Shown: positions 15,647 through 24,279 of the stretch, piece by piece
Layout: the number at the start of each line of letters is the position of its first letter
How positions within the stretch are numbered: the stretch's first letter is position 1
Source: Meiothermus ruber DSM 1279
Lineage (GTDB): Bacteria > Deinococcota > Deinococci > Deinococcales > Thermaceae
DNA: 64,000 nt
Direction: 5' to 3'
NCBI RefSeq assembly: GCF_000024425.1
Contig: NC_013946.1
Coordinates: 2,914,001 to 2,978,000, forward strand
Translations under genes and position numbers: made by a program
The notes under the pieces: model-generated
What the model saw: the letters and a program-made list of their open reading frames with translations, nothing else
Database searches by the model: none
What the model was told of the DNA's origin: nothing

Positions 15647-17666
15647 AGGCGTAGATGTCGGCCTGCTCTTCGATCAGCATGCGGGTGGGCTTGCCCAGCC
15701 CATGCCCGGCCTTGGTCTGGATGCGAATGAGGATGGGGGCCGGGCCGCCCTGGGCCGCCTGCAGGGCCGCCGCGAACTTGAAGGAATGCGCGGGCACCAC
15801 CCGGTCGTCGTGGTCGGCGGTGGTGATCAGGGTGGCCGGGTAGTGGGTGCCGGGCTTCAGGTTGTGCAGGGGCGAGTAGGCCCGCAGGGAGCGGAAGTGC
15901 TCGGGGTTGTCGGGCGAGCCGTAATCCGAGACCCAGGCCCAGCCAATGGTGAACTTGTGGAAGCGCAGCATATCCAGCACCCCCACCGCCGGCAGCGCCA
16001 CCCCAAACAGCTCGGGGCGTTGGGTGAGGGCCGCCCCCACCAGCAGCCCCCCGTTGGAGCCCCCCTGAATGGCCAGCCGCTGAGGCTTTGTGTAGCCCTG
16101 GGCGATGAGCCACTCGGCGCAGGCGATAAAGTCGTCAAAGACGTTCTGCTTGCGCTCTAAAGTGCCGGCCCGGTACCAGTCTTCGCCGTACTCACCACCC
16201 CCGCGCAGGCAGGCCTGGGCAAACACCCCGCCCTGCTCGAGCCAGACCAGCCGCCCTGGGTTGAAGGCGGGGGTCATGGGGATGTTGAAGCCCCCATAGC
16301 CATACAGCAAGGTGGGGTTCTGTCCGTCGAGCTGGAGCCCTTTTTTGTGCACCAGGAACAGGGGTATGCGCGTACCATCCCGGCTGGGCACAAACACCTG
16401 GTGGGTCTCGTAAAGGCTGGGGTCGAACTGCAGGGGCGGCGTGAAAAGGGGCCGGGTCTGGCCGGTGGGCAGGTGGTGGTGGTAGAGGGTAAGGGGGTAC
16501 AAAAAAGAGGTGAAGCCGTAGAAGAGTTCAGGGTCGTCCTCCTCGCCCGCCACCAGCGGCACCATACCCAGCGTGGGCAGGGGCAGGCGGCCCCTGGGGC
16601 GCCCCTCGAGGTCCACCAGCTCCAGCCGGTGGCTGGCGTGGTGCAGGTAGCCCAGCACCAGCCCGTCCCCGGCGGGCTCGGCAAAGCTCAGGGTATCCTC
16701 GCCCTCGGGCACCAGGGTCTCCAGGGTCTCCAGCCCCCCCTGGGCCACATCCACCACCACCACCCGGCCCCGGGGGGCCTCCAGGTTGGTCTTGAAGTAG
16801 AAGCGGGAGCCCTGGTTGCGGATGAACTCAAACGAGGCCACAAACTCGCCCACCAGCTCAACAAAGGGCTCCTCCGAGCCATGGGGCCGGTAGAAAAACA
16901 GGTTCTCGCGGTGGGTGCCCCGCCACACGTGCAGGCACTCGTAGCGCCCGTCGTGGGTTACAAAGGCCTGAAAACCCCACTCCTTCTGGTCGGGCCGCTC
17001 GTAGACCAGCACGTCCTGCTGCTGGGGGGTGCCCAAGCGGTGCAGATAGACCTTCTGGAAGTAGTTGGCCCCGGTGTAGTCGGTGCCCTCGGCGGGTTCG
17101 TCGTAGCGGCTGTAGAGGAACCCGCTGCCATCGGGCAGCCAGGCTGCGCTGCTGAACTTGCTCCAGCGGATCTCGTCGGGCAGATCCTGGGCCGTTGCCA
17201 CCTCGCGCACCTTCCAGGTGAGCCAGTCCGAACCGCTTTTGCTCAGGGCGTAGGCCAGGTAGCGCCCATCCCGGCTGACGGCATAGTTGCTCAGGGCCAC
17301 CGTGCCGTCCTCAGAGAGGGTGTTGGGGTCGAGCAGCACCTGGGGGGCCGCCTCCAGGTGCTCCTGCACATACAGCACGTTCTGGTTCTGCAGACCGTCG
17401 TTGCGCAGGCTAAAGTAGCGGCCCCCGCGCTTGAAGAAGCTCACCACACGGGGGTAGTTCCAGAGCTCCTCGAGCCGCCGCCGGAGGGTCTCCCGCAAGG
17501 GAATCTGCTCGAGGTAGCCAAAAGTCAGGCGGTTCTGGGCCTCGATCCAGGCCCGGGTCTCGGGAGCCTGGGGATCCTCGAGGGGGCGGTAGGGGTCGGG
17601 AATCTGCACCCCGTGCAGCTCCTCGACCACCTTTGCGGTGGGGGCAGGGGGATACGAAAGTTTCAT
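15618..17666 (-). CDS. Prolyl oligopeptidase (S9A family)
   Basis: A 682-residue cytoplasmic serine peptidase cleaving after proline in short peptides. The N-terminal DPYRPLEDPQAPETRAWI stretch and the seven-bladed propeller region are typical. The catalytic domain shows Ser537 in GGSNGG, the Asp motif TADHDDRVVP and His655 in KAGHG. The start ATG 17666 lies 7 bases after a TATATT box (17679-17674), a leaderless arrangement; no signal peptide is present. The length fits the family. Confidence 0.95.
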   Translation of the reverse strand: MKLSYPPAPTAKVVEELHGVQIPDPYRPLEDPQAPETRAWIEAQNRLTFGYLEQIPLRETLRRRLEELWNYPRVVSFFKRGGRYFSLRNDGLQNQNVLYVQEHLEAAPQVLLDPNTLSEDGTVALSNYAVSRDGRYLAYALSKSGSDWLTWKVREVATAQDLPDEIRWSKFSSAAWLPDGSGFLYSRYDEPAEGTDYTGANYFQKVYLHRLGTPQQQDVLVYERPDQKEWGFQAFVTHDGRYECLHVWRGTHRENLFFYRPHGSEEPFVELVGEFVASFEFIRNQGSRFYFKTNLEAPRGRVVVVDVAQGGLETLETLVPEGEDTLSFAEPAGDGLVLGYLHHASHRLELVDLEGRPRGRLPLPTLGMVPLVAGEEDDPELFYGFTSFLYPLTLYHHHLPTGQTRPLFTPPLQFDPSLYETHQVFVPSRDGTRIPLFLVHKKGLQLDGQNPTLLYGYGGFNIPMTPAFNPGRLVWLEQGGVFAQACLRGGGEYGEDWYRAGTLERKQNVFDDFIACAEWLIAQGYTKPQRLAIQGGSNGGLLVGAALTQRPELFGVALPAVGVLDMLRFHKFTIGWAWVSDYGSPDNPEHFRSLRAYSPLHNLKPGTHYPATLITTADHDDRVVPAHSFKFAAALQAAQGGPAPILIRIQTKAGHGLGKPTRMLIEEQADIYAFTLHQMGLA

Positions 17667-17723
17667 CCTGCACAATATACAAGCCTCGAGGCGGCCCTGT
17701 CGCCAGACAAAAACCTGGGCCAG

Positions 17724-17866
17724 GTCATACGCATTTCGGTAGTATCGTTCACTTCGGCAAGCCTAAACGATACTACCGAAATGCTTTTCTACTCCCTTCG
17801 GTCGGCTTGAATCCTTCACCTCTGACTGCGTTCAACAGTGAAGGATTCAAGCGGAAACGGTATCAC
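17724..17866. mobile_element. MITE-like repeat, copy 1
   Basis: A 143-bp element nearly identical to 36128-36270. It folds into two hairpins: a 20-bp arm pair GCATTTCGGTAGTATCGTT / AACGATACTACCGAAATGC around a 16-base loop, then TTGAATCCTTCAC / GTGAAGGATTCAA. Its ends form a terminal inverted repeat of the type GTGATACSSNTTTCG. No ORF is inside, so it would be non-autonomous. It sits between the prolyl oligopeptidase promoter and the 3' end of the EamA gene and supplies that gene's stop codon. No clear target duplication is visible. Confidence 0.75.
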
Positions 17867-18729
17867 ACCTCTGGGGTTACCTGCTCAGGATAGGGCTTGG
17901 GGCTTCTTAGCTGGCTGATCAGGGTGGCCGCAACAATCAGACCAGCCCCAATCAGGCCCTGCAAGCCCAGCCGCTCACCCAGCAAAATATAGGCAAAAGC
18001 CGCCGCATACACGGGCTCGAGGGTAAAGATCACCGCTGCCTGGGGGGCTGGAACCCGCCGCTGCCCCAGGGCCTGCAACCAGATACACAGCGCCGAGGCC
18101 ACCAGGCCCAGGTACAGCAGCGAAAAGTAAGGGAAGTCGGCCGTGTTCCATACCGGCTTTTCCCACAGCATCCAAACCAGCGACAAAAGCGCAACGGTGA
18201 GCATCTGAATGCCCGTCAGCGGCAGGGTTGAGAACCGTCGGGCGAATAGCTCCAGACGCCAGATGTACAGGGCGTAGGCCAGGGCGGTTCCCAGCGTCCA
18301 GAGGTCGCCCGGGTTGGGCGGTGAGCCGTCGTAGGACAGGAGCCCCACCCCAGCCACCGCCAGCCCGGCCGCCAGCCAGATGGGCCAGCCCAGGCGCTGC
18401 CCCAGCAGCCCCAGCAGCATGGGCAGGGCCACCACATACAGTGTGGTGATGAAGGCGCTGCGACTGGCTGTGGTGTATTGCAGGCCCACAGTCTGGGTCA
18501 GGTAAGCCACAAAGAGCATCACACCGAGCTCGAGGCCCGCCCACCACAGCCGGGCATCACGCCGGAACAAAAACGGCAGGAAAACCAGCATGGCAATGAC
18601 AAAGCGCACAAAGTTGATCTGCCCCGGCCCCAGGGTTTGCAGGCCATCCTTCACCAGCACAAAGGTGCTGCCCCAGAACAGCGTAGCCAGGTTCAGGTAG
18701 AGGAGTCCCAACAACAGGTCTCGCCGCAC
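17863..18729 (-). CDS. EamA/DMT-family transporter
   Basis: A 288-residue protein with ten predicted helices in two EamA repeats, starting RRDLLLGLLYLNLATLFWGSTFV and with the second repeat around AVIFTLEPVYAAAFAYILLGERL. Members export metabolites such as amino acids or nucleobases; substrate unknown. GTG 18729 is chosen because TAGACT (18742-18737) lies 7 bases upstream, a leaderless start; an upstream ATG at 18783 would add an unlikely polar extension. The stop codon TGA lies inside the terminal repeat of the MITE-like element, so the natural C-terminus may have been replaced. Confidence 0.85.
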   Translation of the reverse strand: MRRDLLLGLLYLNLATLFWGSTFVLVKDGLQTLGPGQINFVRFVIAMLVFLPFLFRRDARLWWAGLELGVMLFVAYLTQTVGLQYTTASRSAFITTLYVVALPMLLGLLGQRLGWPIWLAAGLAVAGVGLLSYDGSPPNPGDLWTLGTALAYALYIWRLELFARRFSTLPLTGIQMLTVALLSLVWMLWEKPVWNTADFPYFSLLYLGLVASALCIWLQALGQRRVPAPQAAVIFTLEPVYAAAFAYILLGERLGLQGLIGAGLIVAATLISQLRSPKPYPEQVTPEV

Positions 18730-18813
18730 GAAGAAGAGTCTACCGGCTTCCCGCCCTTTTCGATGGCCTTGACCCCAGCCCAAAATGGCGCCACCCCTGC
18801 CCCAGGGCTATGT

Positions 18814-19254
18814 TCAAATCTCGAGCACCCCGTCTGCAAAGCGCTGGAGCCAGGGTTTACGTTGCGCCATCACGAGATTGGGCACCACCTGCACGGGTAC
18901 TTTGGCGCTGGCCAGTATGCTCCGAGCCACCAGCCCCAGCCCTTCTGGGGCTTGCTGCGCGGCATCCCGGCGACCGATCACAATCAGGTCGGCGCAGATC
19001 TGTTGGGCGGTTTGGGCCACCACCGCCCCGATGCTCTGGCCCTGGGCTTCGACCAGCAGTACCGTGGGCGGGTGGCGCGCCCCTTGGGCCATCCTGGTCA
19101 GGGTCTCGACGATCAAGGGCTCGGGGCGCTCGAGCACGTGCAAAAGCGTTATCTTGCAGCCCAGCCAGCGAGAAAGCTCCAGCGCATACCGGACAGCCGC
19201 CCGACTGCCCACCCCCAGCCCTGCCGGAACCAGAATGTGGCGCAGCACAAACAC
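18814..19254 (-). CDS. Universal stress protein family, divergent
   Basis: A 146-residue Usp fold starting FVLRHILVPAGLGVGSRAAV. The usual nucleotide-binding G-x2-G-x9-G-S/T loop is altered: the corresponding region reads IGRRDAAQQAPEGLGLVARSIL. It may therefore not bind ATP in the usual way. It is separated from the divergent BTAD regulator gene by 111 bp, which may hold both promoters. Confidence 0.75.
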   Translation of the reverse strand: MFVLRHILVPAGLGVGSRAAVRYALELSRWLGCKITLLHVLERPEPLIVETLTRMAQGARHPPTVLLVEAQGQSIGAVVAQTAQQICADLIVIGRRDAAQQAPEGLGLVARSILASAKVPVQVVPNLVMAQRKPWLQRFADGVLEI

Positions 19255-19365
19255 CTCCCCCTGGGCTTAGGTTGCCGCCAGGGCATTACCAGCCTGTTAC
19301 AGAGCACAGCCCCGCTACTCCTTTTGGCGGATGAAGCGGCGCTGGGAGTGGCGTACAATTAAGGC

Positions 19366-20172
19366 ATGAAAAGGATGTCGTACCGTTTGGAACAGGCTCC
19401 GCCTGGGCTTCAGGTACGCACCTTGGGCCGGGTGGAGGTTCTGGTCGCAGGCCGTCCTGCCATCTGGCACGCTCATACCGCCGAAGAACTCTTCTTTTAC
19501 CTGCTCTCGTATCCGGAGGGCAGGAGCAAGGCGGAGATCCTCGAGGCTCTGTGGGGCCTCGACCTCGACCCAGCGGCCAACAACCGCTTCCGGGTAACGC
19601 TCTTTCGGGTTCGTAGCGCCCTGCAAAACCCCACAGCCATCCAGGAAGACCACGGACGCTACCGCTTGAGCGACCCGATTTTGCAAAGCACCGATCTGTA
19701 TAACTTTTACCAGGCCCTGGCCGAAGGTCGGCGCGCAAGCTGCGATGCAGACCGCCTGGAAGCCTACCAAAAAGCCATCGCCCTGTACCAGGGCGATTAC
19801 CTGCCGGGGTTTGCCAACAACTGGGTCTCCCAGGCCCGCGAGGAACACAAAGCTGCCTATGTGCAGGCCCTGCTGGAGGTCGCCCTCATCTACCAAGACC
19901 ACTCCGATTGGGGCAAAGCCGCCCGGTACATCCAGCAAGCGCTCAAAAAAGACCCCTACCTGGGCGAGAACTACCACCAACGCCTGATGTGGTGCCTGGC
20001 CGCGGCGGGCGACCGCTATGGTGCTATTGAGCACTATCGCCGTTTCGTGAAATTCCTGCGCGAAGAGCTGGGGGACACCCCCATGCCCGAAACCCAGGCC
20101 CTGGCCGAGCGCATCAAGCGGAGGCAACCCCTCGAGCAGCACAGCCTGCTCCTGCAAGGACACGCAGCCTGA
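19366..20172 (+). CDS. BTAD-domain (SARP-like) transcriptional regulator
   Basis: A 268-residue protein. Residues 15-95 form an OmpR/SARP-like winged-helix DNA-binding domain (QVRTLGRVEVLVAGRP, then KAEILEALWG and NNRFRVTLFRVRSAL), and residues 105-260 form the helical TPR-like bacterial transcriptional activation domain with ALYQGDYLPGF and YHQRLMWCLAAAGDRYGAIEHYRRF. It lacks NB-ARC or other effector modules. ATG 19366 lies 6 bases after TACAAT (19354-19359). It precedes the VLRF1-like, Hsp20 and DUF4383 genes and may control this stress cluster. Confidence 0.85.
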   Translation: MKRMSYRLEQAPPGLQVRTLGRVEVLVAGRPAIWHAHTAEELFFYLLSYPEGRSKAEILEALWGLDLDPAANNRFRVTLFRVRSALQNPTAIQEDHGRYRLSDPILQSTDLYNFYQALAEGRRASCDADRLEAYQKAIALYQGDYLPGFANNWVSQAREEHKAAYVQALLEVALIYQDHSDWGKAARYIQQALKKDPYLGENYHQRLMWCLAAAGDRYGAIEHYRRFVKFLREELGDTPMPETQALAERIKRRQPLEQHSLLLQGHAA

Positions 20173-20249
20173 TTCAGCGCACAAGGCGCGCAGGCCAGCC
20201 GTAGTGGCTAGGTAATCGGTGGAAGGTTGAATCGGGCTAGGAGGTGGCT

Positions 20250-21386
20250 ATGCTAACGCAAGAGGTGACCCACTACATCCGTGATTTTGTAGCCCCAAGG
20301 GCTGCACCGGTATTGTCGCTGTACCTGGATGTGAACCCGGCCAACCCCGACAACCAGGGCAAGGCTTACCTGTTGCGGGCCCGCGAAGCCATTGCGGCCA
20401 CCCAGGCCCCGCCCGAGGTTGGCAAAAAGGTTTTGGAGGCGCTCGAACAGAGCCCGCCCCAGGCCCGTAGCCGGGTGGTCTTTGCCGCCCAGGGTTGGAT
20501 GGAGGCCTATGACCTACAAGTTGAGCTGCCCCTCGTTCAGGGCGCCGAAGCCCGCTGGGGCGAGCCCTACCTGACTCCTATTCTGTACATGCTTGACGAG
20601 TACGAGCGGGTGGGGGTGGTCTATATTGATAGCGAAAAATGGCGCATGTTCGAGGTGTTCCTGGGCGAGGTTGAGGAGCTGCCGGGGGCCTTCCGGGCGG
20701 TGGGGCCCCAGGAGTGGAAGCAGCTCACCCAGGACAGCCCGGGCCGTCGCTACGCGCAGGGCGGTGTCCATCGGGCGGCCGCCGACACCGACCGCTTCCA
20801 GCGCCGGCTCGAGGCCTGGACACACCGCTTCTACAAACGGCTGACCACGCTCCTGGAGCAGACCGTAAACGAGCGCAGCATCCAGCGGCTGGTGCTGATG
20901 GGGCCCAAAGCCGAGGTAGAGGTGTTCAAAGAACTGCTGCCCCGCCGGCTGCGTGAGCGGGTCGTTGCCACCCTCCCTTCCCTGCCGACCCCCAGCGCCC
21001 AGGCTGGCGAGGTGCTGAAGCGGGTACAGGAGGTGCTGGAACCCCTCGAGCGCGAGCGGGAAAACAAGCTCCTGGACGAGCTGGTCGAACGGGGGGTGGG
21101 CGGGCTGGATCAGACCCTCGAGCTCCTACAGCAGGGCGCGTTGTACCTGCTGGTAGCCCCCTGGAACCCCCAGGGCAGGGTCTACCGCGCCCCGGATGGC
21201 TGGGTTAGCAGCAACCCTGCGGCGGCCCAGGCGCACGGCGCCGATCAGCCCGAAGAAGTCGAGCTAAAGCGGGTGCTGCCCGAACTGGTCGCCGCCTATG
21301 GCACCCGGCTCGAGTTTGTGCGAGGGCCTGCCGAGGCGCGACTGCACAAGGAACTGGGCGGTCTGGCCGGACTCCCTCGCTGGTAA
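20250..21386 (+). CDS. VLRF1/baeRF-type archaeo-eukaryotic release factor homologue
   Basis: A 378-residue protein. PVLSLYLDVNPANPDNQGKAYLLRA at the N-terminus and the central segment VGVVYIDSEKWRMFEVFLGEVEEL are characteristic of bacterial aeRF1-like (baeRF/VLRF1) proteins, which resemble the middle and C-terminal domains of eukaryotic eRF1/Pelota. The DELVERGVGGLDQTLELLQQGALYLLV region matches the C-terminal domain. A GGQ loop is not evident, so classical peptide release is uncertain; a role in ribosome rescue or hibernation under stress is plausible. GGAGG (20239-20243) decides ATG 20250. Confidence 0.75.
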   Translation: MLTQEVTHYIRDFVAPRAAPVLSLYLDVNPANPDNQGKAYLLRAREAIAATQAPPEVGKKVLEALEQSPPQARSRVVFAAQGWMEAYDLQVELPLVQGAEARWGEPYLTPILYMLDEYERVGVVYIDSEKWRMFEVFLGEVEELPGAFRAVGPQEWKQLTQDSPGRRYAQGGVHRAAADTDRFQRRLEAWTHRFYKRLTTLLEQTVNERSIQRLVLMGPKAEVEVFKELLPRRLRERVVATLPSLPTPSAQAGEVLKRVQEVLEPLERERENKLLDELVERGVGGLDQTLELLQQGALYLLVAPWNPQGRVYRAPDGWVSSNPAAAQAHGADQPEEVELKRVLPELVAAYGTRLEFVRGPAEARLHKELGGLAGLPRW

Positions 21387-21611
21387 TGGTTTGGTAACAA
21401 CGGCCGTTTATCTTCAAGAAAGAGGGTGTCATGTAACCCAAGCGGCTATGGGCCCTCAAAGACACGCTCTCGAGCAGCGTCCGGCGGAGCCCATGCTCGG
21501 CGGTAAGCGCCTCTGGGTTTCGGGTTAGGTGGCAGCTCGGAATACCAGAGGATAGGCCCAGGTTCCAAGCTGGCGCGCAGCCACCCACGCCAAAAGACCG
21601 GAGGCATGTGT

Positions 21612-22061
21612 ATGCTGGCTCGTTTCGACCCCTGGCGCGAGATGGATCACATGCGGCGGGGAATCGAGCGCTTGTTTGACGAAAGCCCGTTCCGTCGTGA
21701 GTTTCCATTCCTCGACAAAGAAGCGGCAACCATGCCGCTCGACATCTACGAAGAAGGCAACAACATCGTGGTAAAAGCCTCGATTCCCGGCCTCAAACCC
21801 GAGGACATCAAGGTTGAAGTGCGCGGCGACGTCCTGCGCATCTACGGCGAGGCCAAGAAGGAGGAAGAAAAGAAAGAGCGCAACTACCACCTGCGTGAGC
21901 ACCGCTACACCCGCTTTGAGCGCTCGGTAACCTTGCCCAGCGAGGTGCTGACCGATCAAGCCGAGGCGGTGTTCGAGAACGGTGTGCTGACGCTCACCCT
22001 GCCCAAGAGCGAGACCACCCCCGCCAAAGCCATCCCCATCAAGACCCCTGCCAAGGTGTAA
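21612..22061 (+). CDS. Hsp20/alpha-crystallin small heat-shock protein
   Basis: A 149-residue ATP-independent chaperone. The alpha-crystallin domain spans about residues 40-135, with PLDIYEEGNNIVVKASIPGL, the DVLRIYGEAKKEEE strand and the conserved A-x-x-x-N-G-V-L motif (AVFENGVLTLTLPK). The tail has the I-P-I motif (KAIPIKT) used for oligomerisation. GGAGG (21600-21604) is best spaced for ATG 21612; ATG 21606 in frame is too close. The DUF4383 gene follows after 9 bp. Confidence 0.93.
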   Translation: MLARFDPWREMDHMRRGIERLFDESPFRREFPFLDKEAATMPLDIYEEGNNIVVKASIPGLKPEDIKVEVRGDVLRIYGEAKKEEEKKERNYHLREHRYTRFERSVTLPSEVLTDQAEAVFENGVLTLTLPKSETTPAKAIPIKTPAKV

Positions 22062-22070
22062 GGAGGACAT

Positions 22071-22427
22071 ATGACGGCGCAAAGAATTGACCTTTTCATG
22101 GGACTGGTGTTTGCCCTGCTGGCCGCCCTGGGTCTGTTTTTCGCGCCCAACGGCCTGATTCTGGGGTTTATTCCCAGCAACACCAGCCTGGCCATCGTCT
22201 ATCTGATTACCGCCGTAGCCCTGCTGTATGGCTACTTTACCGGCGACCGCCTGGCCCACATGATGGCCGCGGTGATCGGCCTGGTCTACGCCGCGCTGGC
22301 CCTCATTGGGTTCTTCAGCAGCAGCTTTTTGGGCCTGCCCACCGGCGGCTGGAATACCGTGGTCAACCTGATCGCTGCGGTGGTGCTGATCTACGACTGG
22401 CTGGGAACCCCCCGAACGGCCACTTGA
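22071..22427 (+). CDS. DUF4383 family membrane protein
   Basis: A 118-residue protein with four hydrophobic helices and the family-like layout of short polar loops (DRLAHMMAAVIGLVYAALALIGFF, then GGWNTVVNLIAAVVLIYDW). Its function is unknown. It follows hsp20 by 9 bp with an AAGGAGG ribosome site and precedes a strong terminator, so it is the last gene of the heat-shock transcription unit. Confidence 0.75.
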   Translation: MTAQRIDLFMGLVFALLAALGLFFAPNGLILGFIPSNTSLAIVYLITAVALLYGYFTGDRLAHMMAAVIGLVYAALALIGFFSSSFLGLPTGGWNTVVNLIAAVVLIYDWLGTPRTAT

Positions 22428-22445
22428 CCGGCCAGTCCTGCGTCC

Positions 22446-22480
22446 GAAACGGGGTGCAACCTCACCCCGTTTCCTTTGTA
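22446..22480 (+). terminator. Rho-independent terminator after the hsp20-DUF4383 unit
   Basis: GAAACGGGGTG (22446-22456) pairs with CACCCCGTTTC (22463-22473) around a 6-base loop, followed by CTTTGTAATT. It is an 11-bp stem with a weak T tract. Confidence 0.85.
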
Positions 22481-22494
22481 ATTATTTTATTCAG

Positions 22495-22525
22495 TATTGA
22501 CTAAACTTACAAAACTTTCTAAACT
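22495..22525 (+). promoter_or_regulatory. Promoter and possible operator of the GbsR-like operon
   Basis: TTGACT (22497-22502) is a good -35 box in an unusually AT-rich leader. Three AAACT-type words follow in quick succession (22503, 22512 and 22521), a spaced direct repeat that could be the binding site of the regulator encoded immediately downstream. Confidence 0.45.
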
Positions 22526-22531
22526 CGAGCC

Positions 22532-23014
22532 ATGTCCGATGCCCTGCACGATTTTGTCGAGGAGTTCGCCCTGGCCTACGAAGCTGCGGGGCTCCCGCGG
22601 ATAGCCGGGCGAATCCTGGGCTGGCTGATGGTCTGCGACCCCCCCGAACAGACCGCTGCTCAGCTGGTCGCCACCCTGGGTGTGAGTAAGGCCTCCATCA
22701 GCACCATGACCCGGCTGCTCACCCAGATGCACCTGATCGAAAAAGTGCCCAAGCGCGGGGCCCGGAGCGATTTTTACCGCGTGCGCCCCGGCATCTGGAC
22801 CGAGCGCGTCAAAAACGGCCTGGCCAGCCTGGTTACCTACAAAAAACTGGCCGAAAAGGGGCTGCAACTGATGGAAAATGCACCGCCGGAGCGAAGTGAG
22901 CGGCTTTTGGAGATGTACCAGATCTATAGCTTTTTCGAAGAGGAGCTGAAAGGCATGTTCGAGCGACTGGAGCAGCGCCGCAAGCATGGAAGCAAACCCA
23001 AGCCAGGCCGTTGA
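22532..23014 (+). CDS. GbsR/MarR-family transcriptional regulator
   Basis: A 160-residue winged-helix repressor of the GbsR branch of MarR regulators. HDFVEEFALAYEAAGLPRIAGRILGWLMVCDP forms the N-terminal dimer helix, SKASISTMTRLLTQMHLIEKVPKRGARSDFYRV is the recognition helix and wing, and the C-terminal helices follow. It is the first gene of a six-gene plus-strand operon encoding an ABC export system and probably represses it; the next start lies 15 bp downstream. The ligand is not predictable. Confidence 0.85.
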   Translation: MSDALHDFVEEFALAYEAAGLPRIAGRILGWLMVCDPPEQTAAQLVATLGVSKASISTMTRLLTQMHLIEKVPKRGARSDFYRVRPGIWTERVKNGLASLVTYKKLAEKGLQLMENAPPERSERLLEMYQIYSFFEEELKGMFERLEQRRKHGSKPKPGR

Positions 23015-23029
23015 ACCAAGGGGGTTTTG

Positions 23030-24265
23030 ATGACAGTCCAAACCCGCGTCGCCACAGCCTTGCCCCGGCTGGCCTGGCGCAACCTCTGGCGGCACCGGCG
23101 GCGCACCTGGCTGCTGGTGCTGGTGGTGGCCTATGCCACCATCACCACCATACTGTTCTGGGGGGTGCAGGACGGCTTTACCCAGTCGGTGCAGGTGGGC
23201 AACGCCCGCTTCCTGAGCGCACCGGCCCTCATCACCACCCCACAATACTTCGAAGACCCCGACCCCGAGCAGGGCCTGCCCAGCCTGGATTTTTTGCCCC
23301 GGGTGGAGGCCCAGCCCGGCGTCAAGGCCGCGGCCCCGCGCCTCGAGTTCCCCGCTTTGATTCGCTCGGCCTACACCGCCGATGCGGTGCGGGCTCGAGG
23401 GGTAGATCCCCTGCTCGAGGCCCGGGTGAGCAACCTACCCGGCGCCATTGCCCAGGGCCGCATGCTGGAGCAGCCTGGTGAGGTGGTGCTGGGACAGCAA
23501 CTGGCCGAGCGCTTGGACGCGCGGCTGGGGGAGCGGGTGGTGCTGGACACCTCGGCGCTGGCCGGGCCACAGGCCCTGGGGTTGCAGGTGGTGGGGCTGG
23601 TGAAATCGGGCATTGCTCCGGTAGACCGGGGCACAGTACTGGTGCATATCCAGGACGCCCGGGTGCTCACCGGCCTGCAAACCGCCACCGGGGTAGCCCT
23701 GGACGTAACCCGGGGCCAGGAGGCCCGGATTGCCGAGGCTTTGCAACCGGTGCTGCCGGAGAACCTGCGGGCCTACGACCTGACCCAGTTGCTGGGCGGG
23801 CTCTCCTCGGCCATTGGCACCAAACAGAGCTCCACCTTTTTGATTGGGATGATTTTCTCGCTGTTTGCTGCCCTGGCCGTGACCAGCACGGTGCTGGTGA
23901 GCGTGCTCGAGCGCACCCGCGAGTTCGGCATGATGGGGGCCATCGGCATGACCCCTCCGCGCCTGGCGGCCATGGTCACGCTCGAGACGGTGTTTGCCAC
24001 CAGCCTGGGCTGGGCTTTAGGGCTGGTGTTGGGCTATGCGCTCAATTACTGGATGGCCACTCAGAACGTGCTGGGGCCTGTTTTTGCCAGCTATGGGGCG
24101 GCCTGGGAGATTTTGGGCACCGGCAGCGAAATCTACACCGCCCAGAGCCCCCTGTATGCGCTGTACGCAGCCCTGACCATTGCCCTGGCCGCGCTTTTCT
24201 CGATTCTGATTCCGGCCCGGCGGGTGCTGGCCCTCAACCCCGCCGAGGCTATGCGAACGGAGTAA
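23030..24265 (+). CDS. FtsX/LolC-E-type ABC permease 1
   Basis: A 411-residue MacB/LolCE-type permease. One membrane helix near the N-terminus (LVLVVAYATITTILFWGV) is followed by a large periplasmic MacB_PCD-like domain, then three helices of the FtsX domain including the conserved ERTREFGMMGAIGMTPPRLAAMV loop, which contacts the ATPase. ATG 23030 is preferred over TTG 23027. It is similar in layout and in its first residues (AWRNLWRHRRRT) to permease 2 at 25024, so the pair probably forms a heterodimer like LolCE. Confidence 0.85.
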   Translation: MTVQTRVATALPRLAWRNLWRHRRRTWLLVLVVAYATITTILFWGVQDGFTQSVQVGNARFLSAPALITTPQYFEDPDPEQGLPSLDFLPRVEAQPGVKAAAPRLEFPALIRSAYTADAVRARGVDPLLEARVSNLPGAIAQGRMLEQPGEVVLGQQLAERLDARLGERVVLDTSALAGPQALGLQVVGLVKSGIAPVDRGTVLVHIQDARVLTGLQTATGVALDVTRGQEARIAEALQPVLPENLRAYDLTQLLGGLSSAIGTKQSSTFLIGMIFSLFAALAVTSTVLVSVLERTREFGMMGAIGMTPPRLAAMVTLETVFATSLGWALGLVLGYALNYWMATQNVLGPVFASYGAAWEILGTGSEIYTAQSPLYALYAALTIALAALFSILIPARRVLALNPAEAMRTE

Positions 24266-24279
24266 ACCGGAGGCCCTGG

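Noticed and set aside
16347-17810. 487-codon plus-strand frame opposite the prolyl oligopeptidase gene
   Set aside because: Antisense shadow running into the MITE-like repeat; no recognisable protein features.
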